Positions 35,491 to 43,866 of a DNA stretch of 64,000 nt are shown piece by piece (positions within the stretch are counted from its first letter, which is position 1; each line of letters begins with the position of its first letter). Source of the stretch: Cognatilysobacter terrigena (GTDB lineage Bacteria > Pseudomonadota > Gammaproteobacteria > Xanthomonadales > Xanthomonadaceae); assembly GCF_004361065.1 (NCBI RefSeq), contig NZ_SELT01000016.1:1-64000 (forward strand), in the 5' to 3' direction. The notes under the pieces are model-generated. The model ran no database searches. It saw only the letters and a program-made list of their open reading frames with translations, and had not been told where the DNA came from. The position numbers and the translations under genes are program-made.

Positions 35491-36663
35491 TCAGCGGGCG
35501 GCGAGCGCCGGCGACGGCGGCGGTGCACCCATCGCGATCGGCTTGGGCACCACCGGCATGCCGGGGAAGAACACCTTCTGCACGCCGTGCACGATCACGC
35601 GGTCATCGGGCTTCAAACCCGAGGTCACCACGCGGAGGCCATCGACGACGCGACCAACCGTGATGTCCTTGCGCGTCGCCGCGTTGTGCGGGCCGAGCAC
35701 GTAGACGTACTTGCGGTCCTGGTCGGTGAGCACCGCCTTGTCGTCGACCAGCATCGCGTTCTGCGTCGCACCGCCCTGCAGCTGCACGCGGGCGAACATG
35801 CCGGGCGTGAATCGGCGGTCGGGATTCTCGACGACGGCGCGCGCGCGGATCGAACCGGTCTGCGGGTCGACCTGGTTGTCGACGAAGTCGAGCTTGGCCT
35901 CGTGCGGATAGCCGGTTTCGTCGGCGAGCGCGACGCGCACGGTGTTCTGCGCACCGCCCTGCCCCTCGCGCTCGAGGCGCTTGTAGCGCAGGAACGCCTG
36001 CTCATCGGCATCGAAGTAGACGTACATCGGGTCGACGGAGACGACCGTCGTCAGGAGCGTCGAATCCGCCTGTGCGAGGTTGCCGCGAGTGACGAGCGCG
36101 CGTCCGACGCGGCCCGACACCGGCGCGCGGACCTGGGTGTACTGGAGCTCGAGTCGCGCGGCTTCCACCGCGGCTTCGGCGGCGCGCACCGCGGCTGAGC
36201 CCTGCGCATTCGCGGCGCGACGGCTTTCGAATTCCTCGCGCGAAATCGCCTGTGCTTCGACCAGCGTGGCGGCGCGGCGGTCCTGCGCCTGTGCGAGGCG
36301 CGCTTCACTCTTCGCGCGTTCGAGTTCGGCGACGGCGCGGTCGAGGTTGGCCTTGAAGCGACGCGGATCGATCACGAACAGCAAGTCGCCCTTGCGCACT
36401 TCCTGCCCTTCGGCGAACGCGACGCGATCGATGTAACCACTCACGCGCGGTCGCAGTTCGACAGTGTCGACGGCCGACACACGGCCGGTGAAGTCGTCCC
36501 ACTGCCCGACAGGTTTCGACAGCACCTGGGCGACGCTCACCTCGGGCGGCGGCGGCATGGCGGCCGAGGGCTCGGCTTGGCTGCTGCAGCCTGCGGCGAC
36601 GAGCAGCGTGGGGATGGCGAGCGCCAGCGCAGCGCCTCGCGAAAACAGGTTCATTCGGCTCAT
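35491..36663 (-). CDS. RND efflux periplasmic adaptor (MexE-like lipoprotein)
   Basis: The protein has 390 residues from ATG 36663 (ATGA overlap with the upstream gene; a second ATG lies three codons on). Lipobox VAAGC (Cys26). The HlyD-type order is visible: beta-barrel and lipoyl halves (FTGRVSAVDTVELRPRVSGY; VRAPVSGRVGRALVTRG) around an alpha-hairpin rich in Ala, Glu and Arg, then a C-terminal membrane-proximal domain. It links the RND pump to the outer-membrane channel. Confidence 0.94.
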   Translation of the reverse strand: MSRMNLFSRGAALALAIPTLLVAAGCSSQAEPSAAMPPPPEVSVAQVLSKPVGQWDDFTGRVSAVDTVELRPRVSGYIDRVAFAEGQEVRKGDLLFVIDPRRFKANLDRAVAELERAKSEARLAQAQDRRAATLVEAQAISREEFESRRAANAQGSAAVRAAEAAVEAARLELQYTQVRAPVSGRVGRALVTRGNLAQADSTLLTTVVSVDPMYVYFDADEQAFLRYKRLEREGQGGAQNTVRVALADETGYPHEAKLDFVDNQVDPQTGSIRARAVVENPDRRFTPGMFARVQLQGGATQNAMLVDDKAVLTDQDRKYVYVLGPHNAATRKDITVGRVVDGLRVVTSGLKPDDRVIVHGVQKVFFPGMPVVPKPIAMGAPPPSPALAAR

Positions 36664-37454
36664 CGATCGAAGTCCTTGGGCAGATGAGAGGTCAGTGATT
36701 CAAGAAGAACGCGCGCGTCGGCGATATCCGGATCCCGCGGTGGGGCCGCACGCGGACGCGAACGGGGTGTCGTGTCGAAATCGATGACGGGCGCCACCAG
36801 GACGCCACGCGGCGCGGTCGCGAGCGCGACCGCCTTCTGGCCGATCGCCTGCACGCGCGGCCACTGCGGGCAGGCGTGCGCGGCGTTGACATCCGTGCGT
36901 GCCGGCGCGGCAACGTCGAGCAGTTGCACGCGCACGCCCGTCGGCAGCGCTTCCTCGTGCAGCACGCGCACGAGCATGCGCAGCGCGGCGGCGGCGACCG
37001 AGCGATGGCCGTAACCGGCCCATGGCGTCGTGCTGCCGGGACCGCCGACGACGACGTAGCGCACGCCCGTCGACTGCTCGGCCAGCCACGGCAGCAACTG
37101 GCGCGCGGCCGCGATGTGCGGGGCGACGTCTTCGTCGATTCGCCGATGCAGCGCGTCCAGGCCGTTGTCGAGGATGCGGCCGCGATCCGAACCGCCCTTG
37201 AGCGCGACGATCACGCCGTCGATGGGTCGACCCAGCCGACGCAGTTGCGCCACGAGCTTGGCGGCACCGCGCTCGGTCGAGACCGACGCGCGCACCACCG
37301 TGAGGTCGGCGTCCGGATGCCGCGACTCCAGCGCCTTGAGACCGCTGCAGCCCCGGGCCACGGCGACTACCGCACGGCCGGCCTCGACCGCGGCTTCTAC
37401 CACCGCGCGGCCCACCGTTCCGGTGGCGCCCAGCACGAGCAGCGCGCCCGTCAT
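36660..37454 (-). CDS. NAD(P)-binding Rossmann-fold protein heading the efflux operon
   Basis: The protein has 264 residues from ATG 37454. The N-terminus has GATGTVGRAV, an atypical/extended SDR glycine motif. A canonical YxxxK is not evident (the middle reads VVVGGPGSTTPWAGYGHRS), so it may bind the nucleotide without classical dehydrogenase chemistry. It overlaps the adaptor and the small membrane protein by four bases each, making one tightly coupled transcript. The function is unknown; a redox sensor or detoxifying enzyme is possible. Confidence 0.8.
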   Translation of the reverse strand: MTGALLVLGATGTVGRAVVEAAVEAGRAVVAVARGCSGLKALESRHPDADLTVVRASVSTERGAAKLVAQLRRLGRPIDGVIVALKGGSDRGRILDNGLDALHRRIDEDVAPHIAAARQLLPWLAEQSTGVRYVVVGGPGSTTPWAGYGHRSVAAAALRMLVRVLHEEALPTGVRVQLLDVAAPARTDVNAAHACPQWPRVQAIGQKAVALATAPRGVLVAPVIDFDTTPRSRPRAAPPRDPDIADARVLLESLTSHLPKDFDR

Positions 37455-37717
37455 TGTCCCGCCCCCGGGACTTTCCAGCCCGCATTCGGGACGATCGCGC
37501 GATGCGGCCAGCGCACGCCCGACCCGGCGACCACCGCAGCGACGGCAAGGCCCAGCGGGAGGAACACCGCGAAACCGACGGCCCAGCCGAACAAGACGAG
37601 CCCACCGTGCAGGCCCGCGACGTGGCGGATCAGCGTCCCGCCGAGCATCAGCACGGCCAGCGCGCCGACCAGCACGAGGGCGGTCGTCAGCAGTCGGAAG
37701 GTGGATGGGGCGGTCAT
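37451..37717 (-). CDS. Small two-helix membrane protein, first gene of efflux operon
   Basis: This 88-aa protein has two hydrophobic segments (about 9-32 and 38-64) and a short C-terminal tail with RWPHRAIVPN. The stop overlaps the next start (ATGA). The family is not recognised. It lies about 150 bases from the divergent LysR gene and is probably the promoter-proximal gene of the pump operon. It could be an accessory subunit like the small proteins of other RND systems, but nothing in the sequence proves it. Confidence 0.75.
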   Translation of the reverse strand: MTAPSTFRLLTTALVLVGALAVLMLGGTLIRHVAGLHGGLVLFGWAVGFAVFLPLGLAVAAVVAGSGVRWPHRAIVPNAGWKVPGAGQ

Positions 37718-37796
37718 GGCGCAACACTCGGATCAGAGGCTGCGCAGGCTAGACCTCCCCCGCCCATTTGATTAGCCACGACTTCGGGGAAAAATT

Positions 37797-37812
37797 ATCC
37801 CGAAATCGGGAT
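37797..37812. promoter_or_regulatory. Palindrome in the LysR/efflux divergent promoter
   Basis: ATCCCGA-AA-TCGGGAT has perfect 7-bp arms. A second overlapping symmetry pairs TTCGGG (37783-37788) with CCCGAA (37799-37804), with an AT-rich middle (GAAAAATTAT). It is 57-72 bases upstream of the LysR gene, the normal place for LysR autoregulatory and activation sites. Confidence 0.6.
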
Positions 37813-37868
37813 AGTCGCCGGCCCGACGCCGTGCCATCCTGCACACCCCGGAACCCTGGAGCCGCCGC

Positions 37869-38882
37869 ATGTCCCGCGATCTCAACGACACGCTGGTCTT
37901 CGTGAAGGTGGTCGAGCACGGCAGCTTCATCTCCGCCGCGCGTGCGCTGCGACTGCCCAAAACCACCGTCAGCCGCAAGGTGCAGGACCTCGAGACGCGC
38001 CTGGGCGCGCAGCTGCTCCATCGCACGACGCGCAAGCTCGGCCTCACCGAAGCCGGCAACGTCTACTTCGAACATTGCCAACGCATCGCACGCGAACTCG
38101 ACGAAGCCGAGAGCGCGGTGAGCCAGTTGCAGGACGGCCCGCGCGGCTGGCTGCGCGTCACCGCGCCCTACTCGATCGGCATCAACTGGATCGCGCCGCT
38201 GCTCGGCGAGTTCCATGCGCAACATCCGGAGGTGCGCGTCGAGATGATTCTCACCAACGAATCGCTCGACCTCATCGACAAGGAGATCGACGTCGCGCTG
38301 CGCGTCGGTAACCTGCCGGATTCGAATCTCGTCGCGCGCAAGCTCGCGTCCTTCCGCTCGCAGGTGTACGCGAGTCCGACGTACATCGAGCGACACGGCG
38401 AGCCGGTGCATCCGGACGACCTGCAGCACCACCGCGCGCTCACGTTCTCCAAGTTCCGTCGCAACGGCACCTACATCTGGCCGTTGTCCGATGGCGAGCG
38501 CAGTGTCGAATACCGCGTGGACCCGGTGCTCGTGGCGAACGATCCCGGCTTTCTCACGGGCGCGCTGCTGTGCGGCGAAGGCCTGATGCTGTCCAGCGAC
38601 ATCACCATCAAGGGCTTCGTCGAGCAGGGCCTCGTCCGGCATGTCCTCGCCGGTTGGACGGGTCCGGAATACGACTGCAGCGCGGTGTTTCCGAAAGGCC
38701 GGGTGCAGTCGCCGAAGATCCGCGCGTTCGTCGACTTCCTCGTCGAGCGCCTGAGCTTCGATGCGGATTACATGCAGATGTCGTGTCCGAACCGGAAGGG
38801 TTGCACGATGCAGACCGAGGAGGCTTCGGTCGAGTCGGAGATCGAGCAGGTCGTCGAGTTGCCGACGCTTGAAGTCGCGTGA
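37869..38882 (+). CDS. LysR-family regulator of the efflux operon
   Basis: This 337-aa protein has an N-terminal winged HTH (LNDTLVFVKVVEHGSFISAARALRLPKTTVSRKV) and a type 2 periplasmic-binding-like sensor domain (PYSIGINWIAPLLGEFHAQHPEVRVEMILTNE). It is the LysR subtype with an SQLQDGPRGWLRV linker, often found beside oxidoreductases and pumps. Its C-terminus is about 30 residues longer than usual, ending in an acidic, Cys-containing tail (QMSCPNRKGCTMQTEE). It is divergent from the six-gene pump operon and presumably activates it, by analogy with MexT. Confidence 0.92.
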   Translation: MSRDLNDTLVFVKVVEHGSFISAARALRLPKTTVSRKVQDLETRLGAQLLHRTTRKLGLTEAGNVYFEHCQRIARELDEAESAVSQLQDGPRGWLRVTAPYSIGINWIAPLLGEFHAQHPEVRVEMILTNESLDLIDKEIDVALRVGNLPDSNLVARKLASFRSQVYASPTYIERHGEPVHPDDLQHHRALTFSKFRRNGTYIWPLSDGERSVEYRVDPVLVANDPGFLTGALLCGEGLMLSSDITIKGFVEQGLVRHVLAGWTGPEYDCSAVFPKGRVQSPKIRAFVDFLVERLSFDADYMQMSCPNRKGCTMQTEEASVESEIEQVVELPTLEVA

Positions 38883-38909
38883 CCGAGGGTGCGTCTCGAG
38901 GTTCGCGTG

Positions 38910-38941
38910 TTGCTCGTATCGAGCAATGGTCCGACTGGACC
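38910..38941. repeat. Two small hairpins after the LysR gene
   Basis: TTGCTCG-TAT-CGAGCAA (38910-38926) and GGTCC-GACT-GGACC (38928-38941, approximate) are perfect short inverted repeats 28 bases after the LysR stop. There is no T-run, so termination is uncertain. Confidence 0.45.
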
Positions 38942-39015
38942 GCTTCGCAACGTACGCTTAGCGCAGACGCCGTCAAACGGCGACGTTGTCCTCACGCACG
39001 TCGCAGCGCGCTGCG

Positions 39016-39099
39016 TGGTGCCCGGAGCGGGACTCGAACCCGCACGACATAGTCGGGGGATTTTAAGTCCCCTGCGTCTACCGGTTTCGCCATCCGGGC
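39016..39099 (-). tRNA. tRNA-Leu (anticodon TAA)
   Basis: 84 nt including an encoded CCA. The acceptor stem GCCCGGA pairs with TCCGGGC, the anticodon loop CTTAAAA contains TAA, a long variable arm (CGACTATGTCGTG) marks a class II tRNA, and the T-loop reads GGGTTCGAGTCCC. It is the last of three tRNA genes after pgsA. Confidence 0.97.
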
Positions 39100-39137
39100 G
39101 TGAACCGCGCATAGCTTACGTCCGACGCGCGCGACGC

Positions 39138-39173
39138 GGAAAAAGAAAAGCCCCGCATCGCTGCGGGGCTTTT
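39138..39173 (-). terminator. Intrinsic terminator between tRNA-Cys and tRNA-Leu
   Basis: On the minus strand AAAAGCCCCGCA-GCGA-TGCGGGGCTTTT is followed by CTTTTTCC. It would end the pgsA/tRNA-Gly/tRNA-Cys transcript, so tRNA-Leu needs read-through or its own promoter within about 39100-39137. Confidence 0.85.
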
Positions 39174-39178
39174 CGAAC

Positions 39179-39252
39179 TGGAGGCCGAGGTCGGAATTGA
39201 ACCGGCGTACGCGGATTTGCAGTCCGCTGCATAACCACTCTGCCACCCGGCC
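39179..39252 (-). tRNA. tRNA-Cys (anticodon GCA)
   Basis: 74 nt with encoded CCA. Acceptor GGCCGGG/CTCGGCC, anticodon GCA in CTGCAAA, and T-arm CGCCGGTTCAATTCCGACCT are all present. It lies between tRNA-Gly and a terminator. Confidence 0.97.
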
Positions 39253-39286
39253 GGGAGGCGTCAGGGCACTATCGAAGCGTGCTCCT

Positions 39287-39316
39287 GAAAAGACAAGACC
39301 CCGCGAGCGGGGTCTG
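39287..39316 (-). terminator. Terminator-like hairpin between tRNA-Gly and tRNA-Cys
   Basis: AGACCCCGC/GCGGGGTCT (39296-39315), read on the minus strand, is followed by TGTCTTTT. It may partly end transcription or mark a processing site, lowering tRNA-Cys relative to tRNA-Gly. Confidence 0.5.
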
Positions 39317-39351
39317 GTCGGACGGTTCCGATGCACTGGCCCCGATGAATC

Positions 39352-39427
<76 letters not shown>

Positions 39428-39494
39428 GGAACAGGCTGCGCATTTTACGGGTGCAGCCGGCCGTGTCAACACCTGAATCGCGACATGAACACGC

Positions 39495-40070
39495 TCATGC
39501 AGCGCCCGTGTGCGCGTCCTTCATGAGTACGGGCCACGCCGCGCGCAGGTAAGCCCATCCCGACCACAACGTCAGGATCGCCGCGGCCGCGAGCAGCCAT
39601 TCACCGATGGAGAAGATCGGCAGGCCGAAGAACTTCGCCTGGTAGAGCAGGCACTCGAGCGCGACCATCTGCACGATCGTCTTGATCTTGCCGATCGCCG
39701 CCACCTTCACCTTCTTGCGCTGGCCGAGCTCGGCCATCCATTCGCGCAACGCGGACACCGCGATCTCGCGACCGATGATCACCGCGGCCCACAGCGCCAT
39801 CCATTTCGTCGGATGCACCTGCACGATCAGCAGAAGCGCGACCGCCACCATCAGCTTGTCCGCCACTGGATCGAGAAACGCGCCGAACGCCGAATACTGG
39901 TTGTACGCGCGTGCGATCCAGCCATCGAGCCAGTCGGTGATCGATGCGATCGCGAACACCGCCGCGGCGGCAAAATTCGTCCACGTGTACGGCAGATAGA
40001 AGACGAGCACGAGCACCGGGATCAGCACGATCCGCAGCAGCGTGAGAATGGTCGGAACGGTGATGCGCAT
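39495..40070 (-). CDS. pgsA: CDP-diacylglycerol-glycerol-3-phosphate 3-phosphatidyltransferase
   Basis: This 191-aa integral membrane enzyme makes phosphatidylglycerol-phosphate from CDP-diacylglycerol and glycerol-3-phosphate. The CDP-alcohol phosphotransferase motif D-x2-DG-x2-AR-x8-G-x3-D-x3-D is complete: Asp46, Asp49-Gly50, Ala53-Arg54, Gly63, Asp67 and Asp71. Five to six membrane helices are seen. It starts 3 bases after the uvrC stop and is followed by three tRNA genes. Confidence 0.96.
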   Translation of the reverse strand: MRITVPTILTLLRIVLIPVLVLVFYLPYTWTNFAAAAVFAIASITDWLDGWIARAYNQYSAFGAFLDPVADKLMVAVALLLIVQVHPTKWMALWAAVIIGREIAVSALREWMAELGQRKKVKVAAIGKIKTIVQMVALECLLYQAKFFGLPIFSIGEWLLAAAAILTLWSGWAYLRAAWPVLMKDAHTGAA

Positions 40071-40073
40071 GCC

Positions 40074-41969
40074 CTACTCCGCGCCGCCGGACGGCGCCAA
40101 CCCGTGGAGGGTGTCATAGATCCGTTGGGCGAGGGCTTCATTCACGCCCTCGACGCGCGCGATTTCCTCGACACCCGCTGCCTTCAGTCCGCCGAGCCCG
40201 CCGAAATGCTTGAGAAGCGCGGCGCGGCGGCGCGGCCCGATTCCCGGAATATCCTCCAGACGACTGGTCGTGCGGGCCTTCTGCCGCTTGCCGCGATGGC
40301 CGGTGATGGCGAAACGGTGCGCTTCGTCACGTACCTGCTGGACCAGCTGCAGCGCCGGCGACTGTGCGCCCGGATGAACCGTTCGGCCGTCCGGCAGCAG
40401 CAGATCCTCGTCGCCGGGCCGGCGTTCCGGGCCCTTCGCGACACCGACGATGCGCACGCCTTCGACACCCAGCTCGTCGAGCACCGCCTTCGCCTGCGCG
40501 ACCTGCCCGGCGCCGCCGTCGATGAGCAGCACATCCGGAAGCACCGCGGCCGACGCTTTCGCAGCTCGATCCACTACAGCGACATCCGCATCGGCGGCAT
40601 CACGTGCATCCACCGCGCGCTTGAAGCGACGGAACAGCGCCTGGTGCATCGCTGCATAGTCGTCGCCGGGCGTGATGCCGGTGATGTTGTAGCGACGGTA
40701 CTGCCCCCGACACGCGCCTTCCGCATCGAACACGACGCAGGACGCGACCGTCGCCTCGCCCATCGTGTGCGAGATGTCGAAGCATTCGATGCGGTTCGGA
40801 ATGTCCGTCATCGAGAGCAGGTCGCGCAGAGATTCGACGCGCGCACGCTGCGCCGCCGCGCTCGTCATTTCCGAGGCCAGCGCCATCTGTGCATTGCGAC
40901 GCGCGATGTCGAGGTAACCGGCGCGCTCGCCACGCACGCTGCAGCGGATCTGCACCTTGCGCTCGCTCGAAAGCGCGAACGCCTGCTCCAACAGTTCGCG
41001 GTCGGGGATGTCGCGATCGATCACGATCTCGCGTGGCGGCGTCTTGTCGATGTAGTGCTGCGAGACGAAGGCGCCCAACACCTCATCGGGTTGGTCGCTG
41101 CCGTTAGTCCTCGGGAAAAACGCACGCGTGCCGAGGTTGCGGCCGTCGCGGAACGCCATCAGCACGACGCAGGCATTCGCGCCCTGCATGGCGATCGCCA
41201 GCACGTCGAGATCCGCGGCACGGCCATCGACGTACTGTCGCGCCTGCAGCGTACGGATCGATGCGACGAGGTCGCGCAAGCGCGCCGCTTCCTCGAAGTC
41301 GAGGTTCATGCTCGCCTGCTCCATGCCGCGTCCGAGCTCGTTGGTGAGTTCGTCGCTGCGCCCTTCCAGCATCATCGACGCCCGCCGCACGCTCTGCGCG
41401 TAGTCCTCGTTGGAGATCAGGTGCACGCACGGCGCGCTGCAGCGGCCGATCTGGAACTGCAGGCACGGCCGCGAGCGGTTGCGGAAGACGGTGTCCTCGC
41501 AGCTGCGCAGCTTGAACAGCTTGTGCATGAGGTTGAGCGTCTCGCGCACCGCACCGACGCTCGCATACGGCCCGAAGTACTTGCCCTGCACCGCGCGCGG
41601 GCCGCGATGTACCGCGATGCGCGGATAGTCCTCGCTGGTGAGCAGCACGTACGGATAGCTCTTGTCGTCGCGCAGCAGTACGTTGTAACGCGGCTTCAGC
41701 GACTTGATGAGCTCGTTCTCGAGGATCAGCGCCTCCGCCTCGGTGCGCGTCGCCGTCACCTCGATGCGCGCGATCTGCGACACCATCGAGGCGATGCGCG
41801 CCGACTTCGGTGTGTTGTTGAAGTAGCTAGAGACGCGATTCTTCAGCGCGCTCGCCTTGCCGACGTAGAGCACGCTGTCGTCCGCACCGATCATCCGGTA
41901 GACGCCGGGCGCGGTGCTGAGGTTGCGGACGAAGTCCTTGGCGTCGAAAGCGGGCGTGGACGGTTTCAT
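40074..41969 (-). CDS. uvrC: Excinuclease ABC subunit C
   Basis: This 631-aa nuclease of nucleotide excision repair makes both incisions around a lesion bound by UvrAB. Domain order: GIY-YIG (GVYRMIGADDSVLYVGKA at about 22-39), Cys-rich region (CEDTVFRNRSRPCLQFQIGRCSAPC), UVR motif (ELGRGMEQASMNLDFEEAARLRD), RNase H-like EndoV domain (ECFDISHTMGEATVASCVVFD) and C-terminal HhH (EDIPGIGPRRRAALLKHFGG). An extra Ala/Asp-rich insert (about RFKRAVDARDAADADVAVV) lengthens the middle slightly. It heads an operon with pgsA. Confidence 0.97.
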   Translation of the reverse strand: MKPSTPAFDAKDFVRNLSTAPGVYRMIGADDSVLYVGKASALKNRVSSYFNNTPKSARIASMVSQIARIEVTATRTEAEALILENELIKSLKPRYNVLLRDDKSYPYVLLTSEDYPRIAVHRGPRAVQGKYFGPYASVGAVRETLNLMHKLFKLRSCEDTVFRNRSRPCLQFQIGRCSAPCVHLISNEDYAQSVRRASMMLEGRSDELTNELGRGMEQASMNLDFEEAARLRDLVASIRTLQARQYVDGRAADLDVLAIAMQGANACVVLMAFRDGRNLGTRAFFPRTNGSDQPDEVLGAFVSQHYIDKTPPREIVIDRDIPDRELLEQAFALSSERKVQIRCSVRGERAGYLDIARRNAQMALASEMTSAAAQRARVESLRDLLSMTDIPNRIECFDISHTMGEATVASCVVFDAEGACRGQYRRYNITGITPGDDYAAMHQALFRRFKRAVDARDAADADVAVVDRAAKASAAVLPDVLLIDGGAGQVAQAKAVLDELGVEGVRIVGVAKGPERRPGDEDLLLPDGRTVHPGAQSPALQLVQQVRDEAHRFAITGHRGKRQKARTTSRLEDIPGIGPRRRAALLKHFGGLGGLKAAGVEEIARVEGVNEALAQRIYDTLHGLAPSGGAE

Positions 41970-42103
41970 CGTCCGGGAAGCTCCGCCCCGCGCGTACGGC
42001 GTCGGAACATGCGGGGGATCGGCATCAGCGCGAGATGGGGCCTATTATCCGGCAGGCAAGCGCAGGCGGTGAGAACGCGCGCGTCCATGCCGCCTGCGCG
42101 CGT

Positions 42104-42871
42104 TCAGCGTGCGAGCGTCGCGAGGTGGCGCTCCGCACGCTCGAGGTCCTCGGGGGTGTCGACGCCGGGCGGGAAAGGCTCCGGCGTGGTCGCGACGGCG
42201 ATGCGGTAACCGGCTTCCATCACGCGCAGCTGCTCCAGCGATTCGATCGCCTCGAGACGGCCCGGCGGCATCGCCGCGAAGGTCTGCAGGAACCCCGCGC
42301 GATAGGCGTAGATGCCGATATGGCGCAGCCACGGGCCGACTGCGGGCAGCGTGTCGCGCGAGCGTGCAAACGCGTCGCGCGGCCACGGGATCGGCGCGCG
42401 GCTGAAATAGAGCGCATGGCCGGTCGCGTCGGCCACGACCTTGACCGCGTTCGGGTCGAGCAGTTGCTCGACGTCGTCGATCACCGCGCCGAGCGTGGCC
42501 ATCGGCGCGGACGACGATTCGAGCAATCCGGCGACCGCGCGGACGCCCGCGACGGGCGCGAACGGCTCGTCGCCCTGGAGGTTCACCACGATCGTGTCGT
42601 CGCTCCAACCGGCCGTACGCGCGCACTCGGCGAGGCGGTCGGTGCCCGAGGCGTGATCGGGCGACGTCATCGCCACGCGTACGCCCGTGGTGCTCAGCGC
42701 GGTGGCGATGCGATCGTCATCGGTCGCGACCCAGACCTCGCGCGCGCCCGCGTCGAGCGCACGACGCGCGACGTGCAGCACCAGCGGCTCGCCACCGAGC
42801 AGGCGCAGCGGCTTGCCAGGCAGGCGCGACGCCGCGTAACGGGCGGGAATGGCGACGACGAAGTCGGTCAT
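42104..42871 (-). CDS. kdsB: CMP-3-deoxy-D-manno-octulosonate cytidylyltransferase
   Basis: The protein has 255 residues from ATG 42871, which overlaps the lpxK stop (ATGA); the longer open frame is a shadow. Motifs [15 protein letters not shown] at the N-terminus, SGTDRLAE and VNLQGDEPF are typical. It activates Kdo with CTP for transfer to lipid A. A 10-bp inverted repeat (GAACGCGCGC, 42073-42105) overlaps the stop and could end the operon; it lacks a T-run. Confidence 0.96.
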   Translation of the reverse strand: MTDFVVAIPARYAASRLPGKPLRLLGGEPLVLHVARRALDAGAREVWVATDDDRIATALSTTGVRVAMTSPDHASGTDRLAECARTAGWSDDTIVVNLQGDEPFAPVAGVRAVAGLLESSSAPMATLGAVIDDVEQLLDPNAVKVVADATGHALYFSRAPIPWPRDAFARSRDTLPAVGPWLRHIGIYAYRAGFLQTFAAMPPGRLEAIESLEQLRVMEAGYRIAVATTPEPFPPGVDTPEDLERAERHLATLAR

Positions 42872-43866
42872 GCGGGCGTCCTGCGAAAACGGTCGAGGCG
42901 GTCGAGCAATGCCGTCCAGAACGCTTCGGGCAGCTCCGCGGCGATGGGCACCGCGTAGCTGTGCTCCGGCGCGAATGCGGCGCACTTCACGGCGTCCTTC
43001 TCGGTCATGAGCACCGGCAGCGGACTGGTGAATGCGAGGTCTTCCGCGCGGTAGGCGTGGTGGTCGGCGAACGCATGCGGAACGACGGCAATCCCGCGTG
43101 CCTTGAGCATGTGGAAGAAGCGCGACGGGTCGCCGATGCCCGCCACGGCATGCACGCGCTGGCCCACGAAGGCCGCAAGCGGGCGCGGGCGGCGACCCTG
43201 CAACGGCATCGCGTCGCTCGGGACCAGCCGCACGGGCCATTCACCGAAGCCCGTGTCGCCCTGCCCCGTATCACCGAGATTGACGACGCGAAAATCGCAT
43301 CGCTGCGAACGCGCCGGAGGCTCCCGCAGCGGGCCCGCCGGCAGCAGGCGACCATTGCCGTAGCGCCGCGCGCCGTCGATGACTTCGATTTCCACATCGC
43401 GCGCGAGCCGATAGTGCTGCAGGCCGTCGTCGCAGACGATGACGTCGCAGCCGGCGCGCGCGAGCTCACCCGCGGCGCGGGCACGGTCGCGATCGACACG
43501 GACCTTCGCGCCCGTGCGTCGCGCGATCAGCAGCGGCTCGTCACCGGCGAGATGCGCCGGCGTCGCGTCGTCGACCCACAGCGGCGCGGATCCGTCGCGA
43601 CCGTAGCCGCGGCTCGCAACCCCGGGCATCCAACCGGCGGCGCGCAGGCGTTCGACCAGCGCGATGGTCAGCGGCGTCTTGCCGGTCCCGCCCGCGGTGA
43701 TGTTGCCGACAACCACGACGGGCACACCCGGCCTGTGCGAACGCAAAACACCGCGTGCGTACAACGCACCGCGGGCTAGCGTGACGAAGCGATACAGCGG
43801 CTCGACTGCACGGGCCGCGAACGGCACGGGCGCGTCGCCGTACCAATGGCGCGGCGCGCGGGCCAT
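42868..43866 (-). CDS. lpxK: Tetraacyldisaccharide 4'-kinase
   Basis: This 332-aa protein phosphorylates the 4' position of the lipid A precursor, giving lipid IVA at the inner membrane. An N-terminal membrane-proximal helix is followed by the P-loop [12 protein letters not shown] and [16 protein letters not shown]. The start overlaps the msbA stop by one base and the end overlaps kdsB by four. The order msbA-lpxK-kdsB is a conserved lipid A operon. Confidence 0.96.
   Translation of the reverse strand: MARAPRHWYGDAPVPFAARAVEPLYRFVTLARGALYARGVLRSHRPGVPVVVVGNITAGGTGKTPLTIALVERLRAAGWMPGVASRGYGRDGSAPLWVDDATPAHLAGDEPLLIARRTGAKVRVDRDRARAAGELARAGCDVIVCDDGLQHYRLARDVEIEVIDGARRYGNGRLLPAGPLREPPARSQRCDFRVVNLGDTGQGDTGFGEWPVRLVPSDAMPLQGRRPRPLAAFVGQRVHAVAGIGDPSRFFHMLKARGIAVVPHAFADHHAYRAEDLAFTSPLPVLMTEKDAVKCAAFAPEHSYAVPIAAELPEAFWTALLDRLDRFRRTPA

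Noticed and set aside
42073-42105. Terminator after kdsB
   Set aside because: A 10-bp stem exists but its arm includes part of the stop codon and no T-run follows, so it was not called as a terminator.
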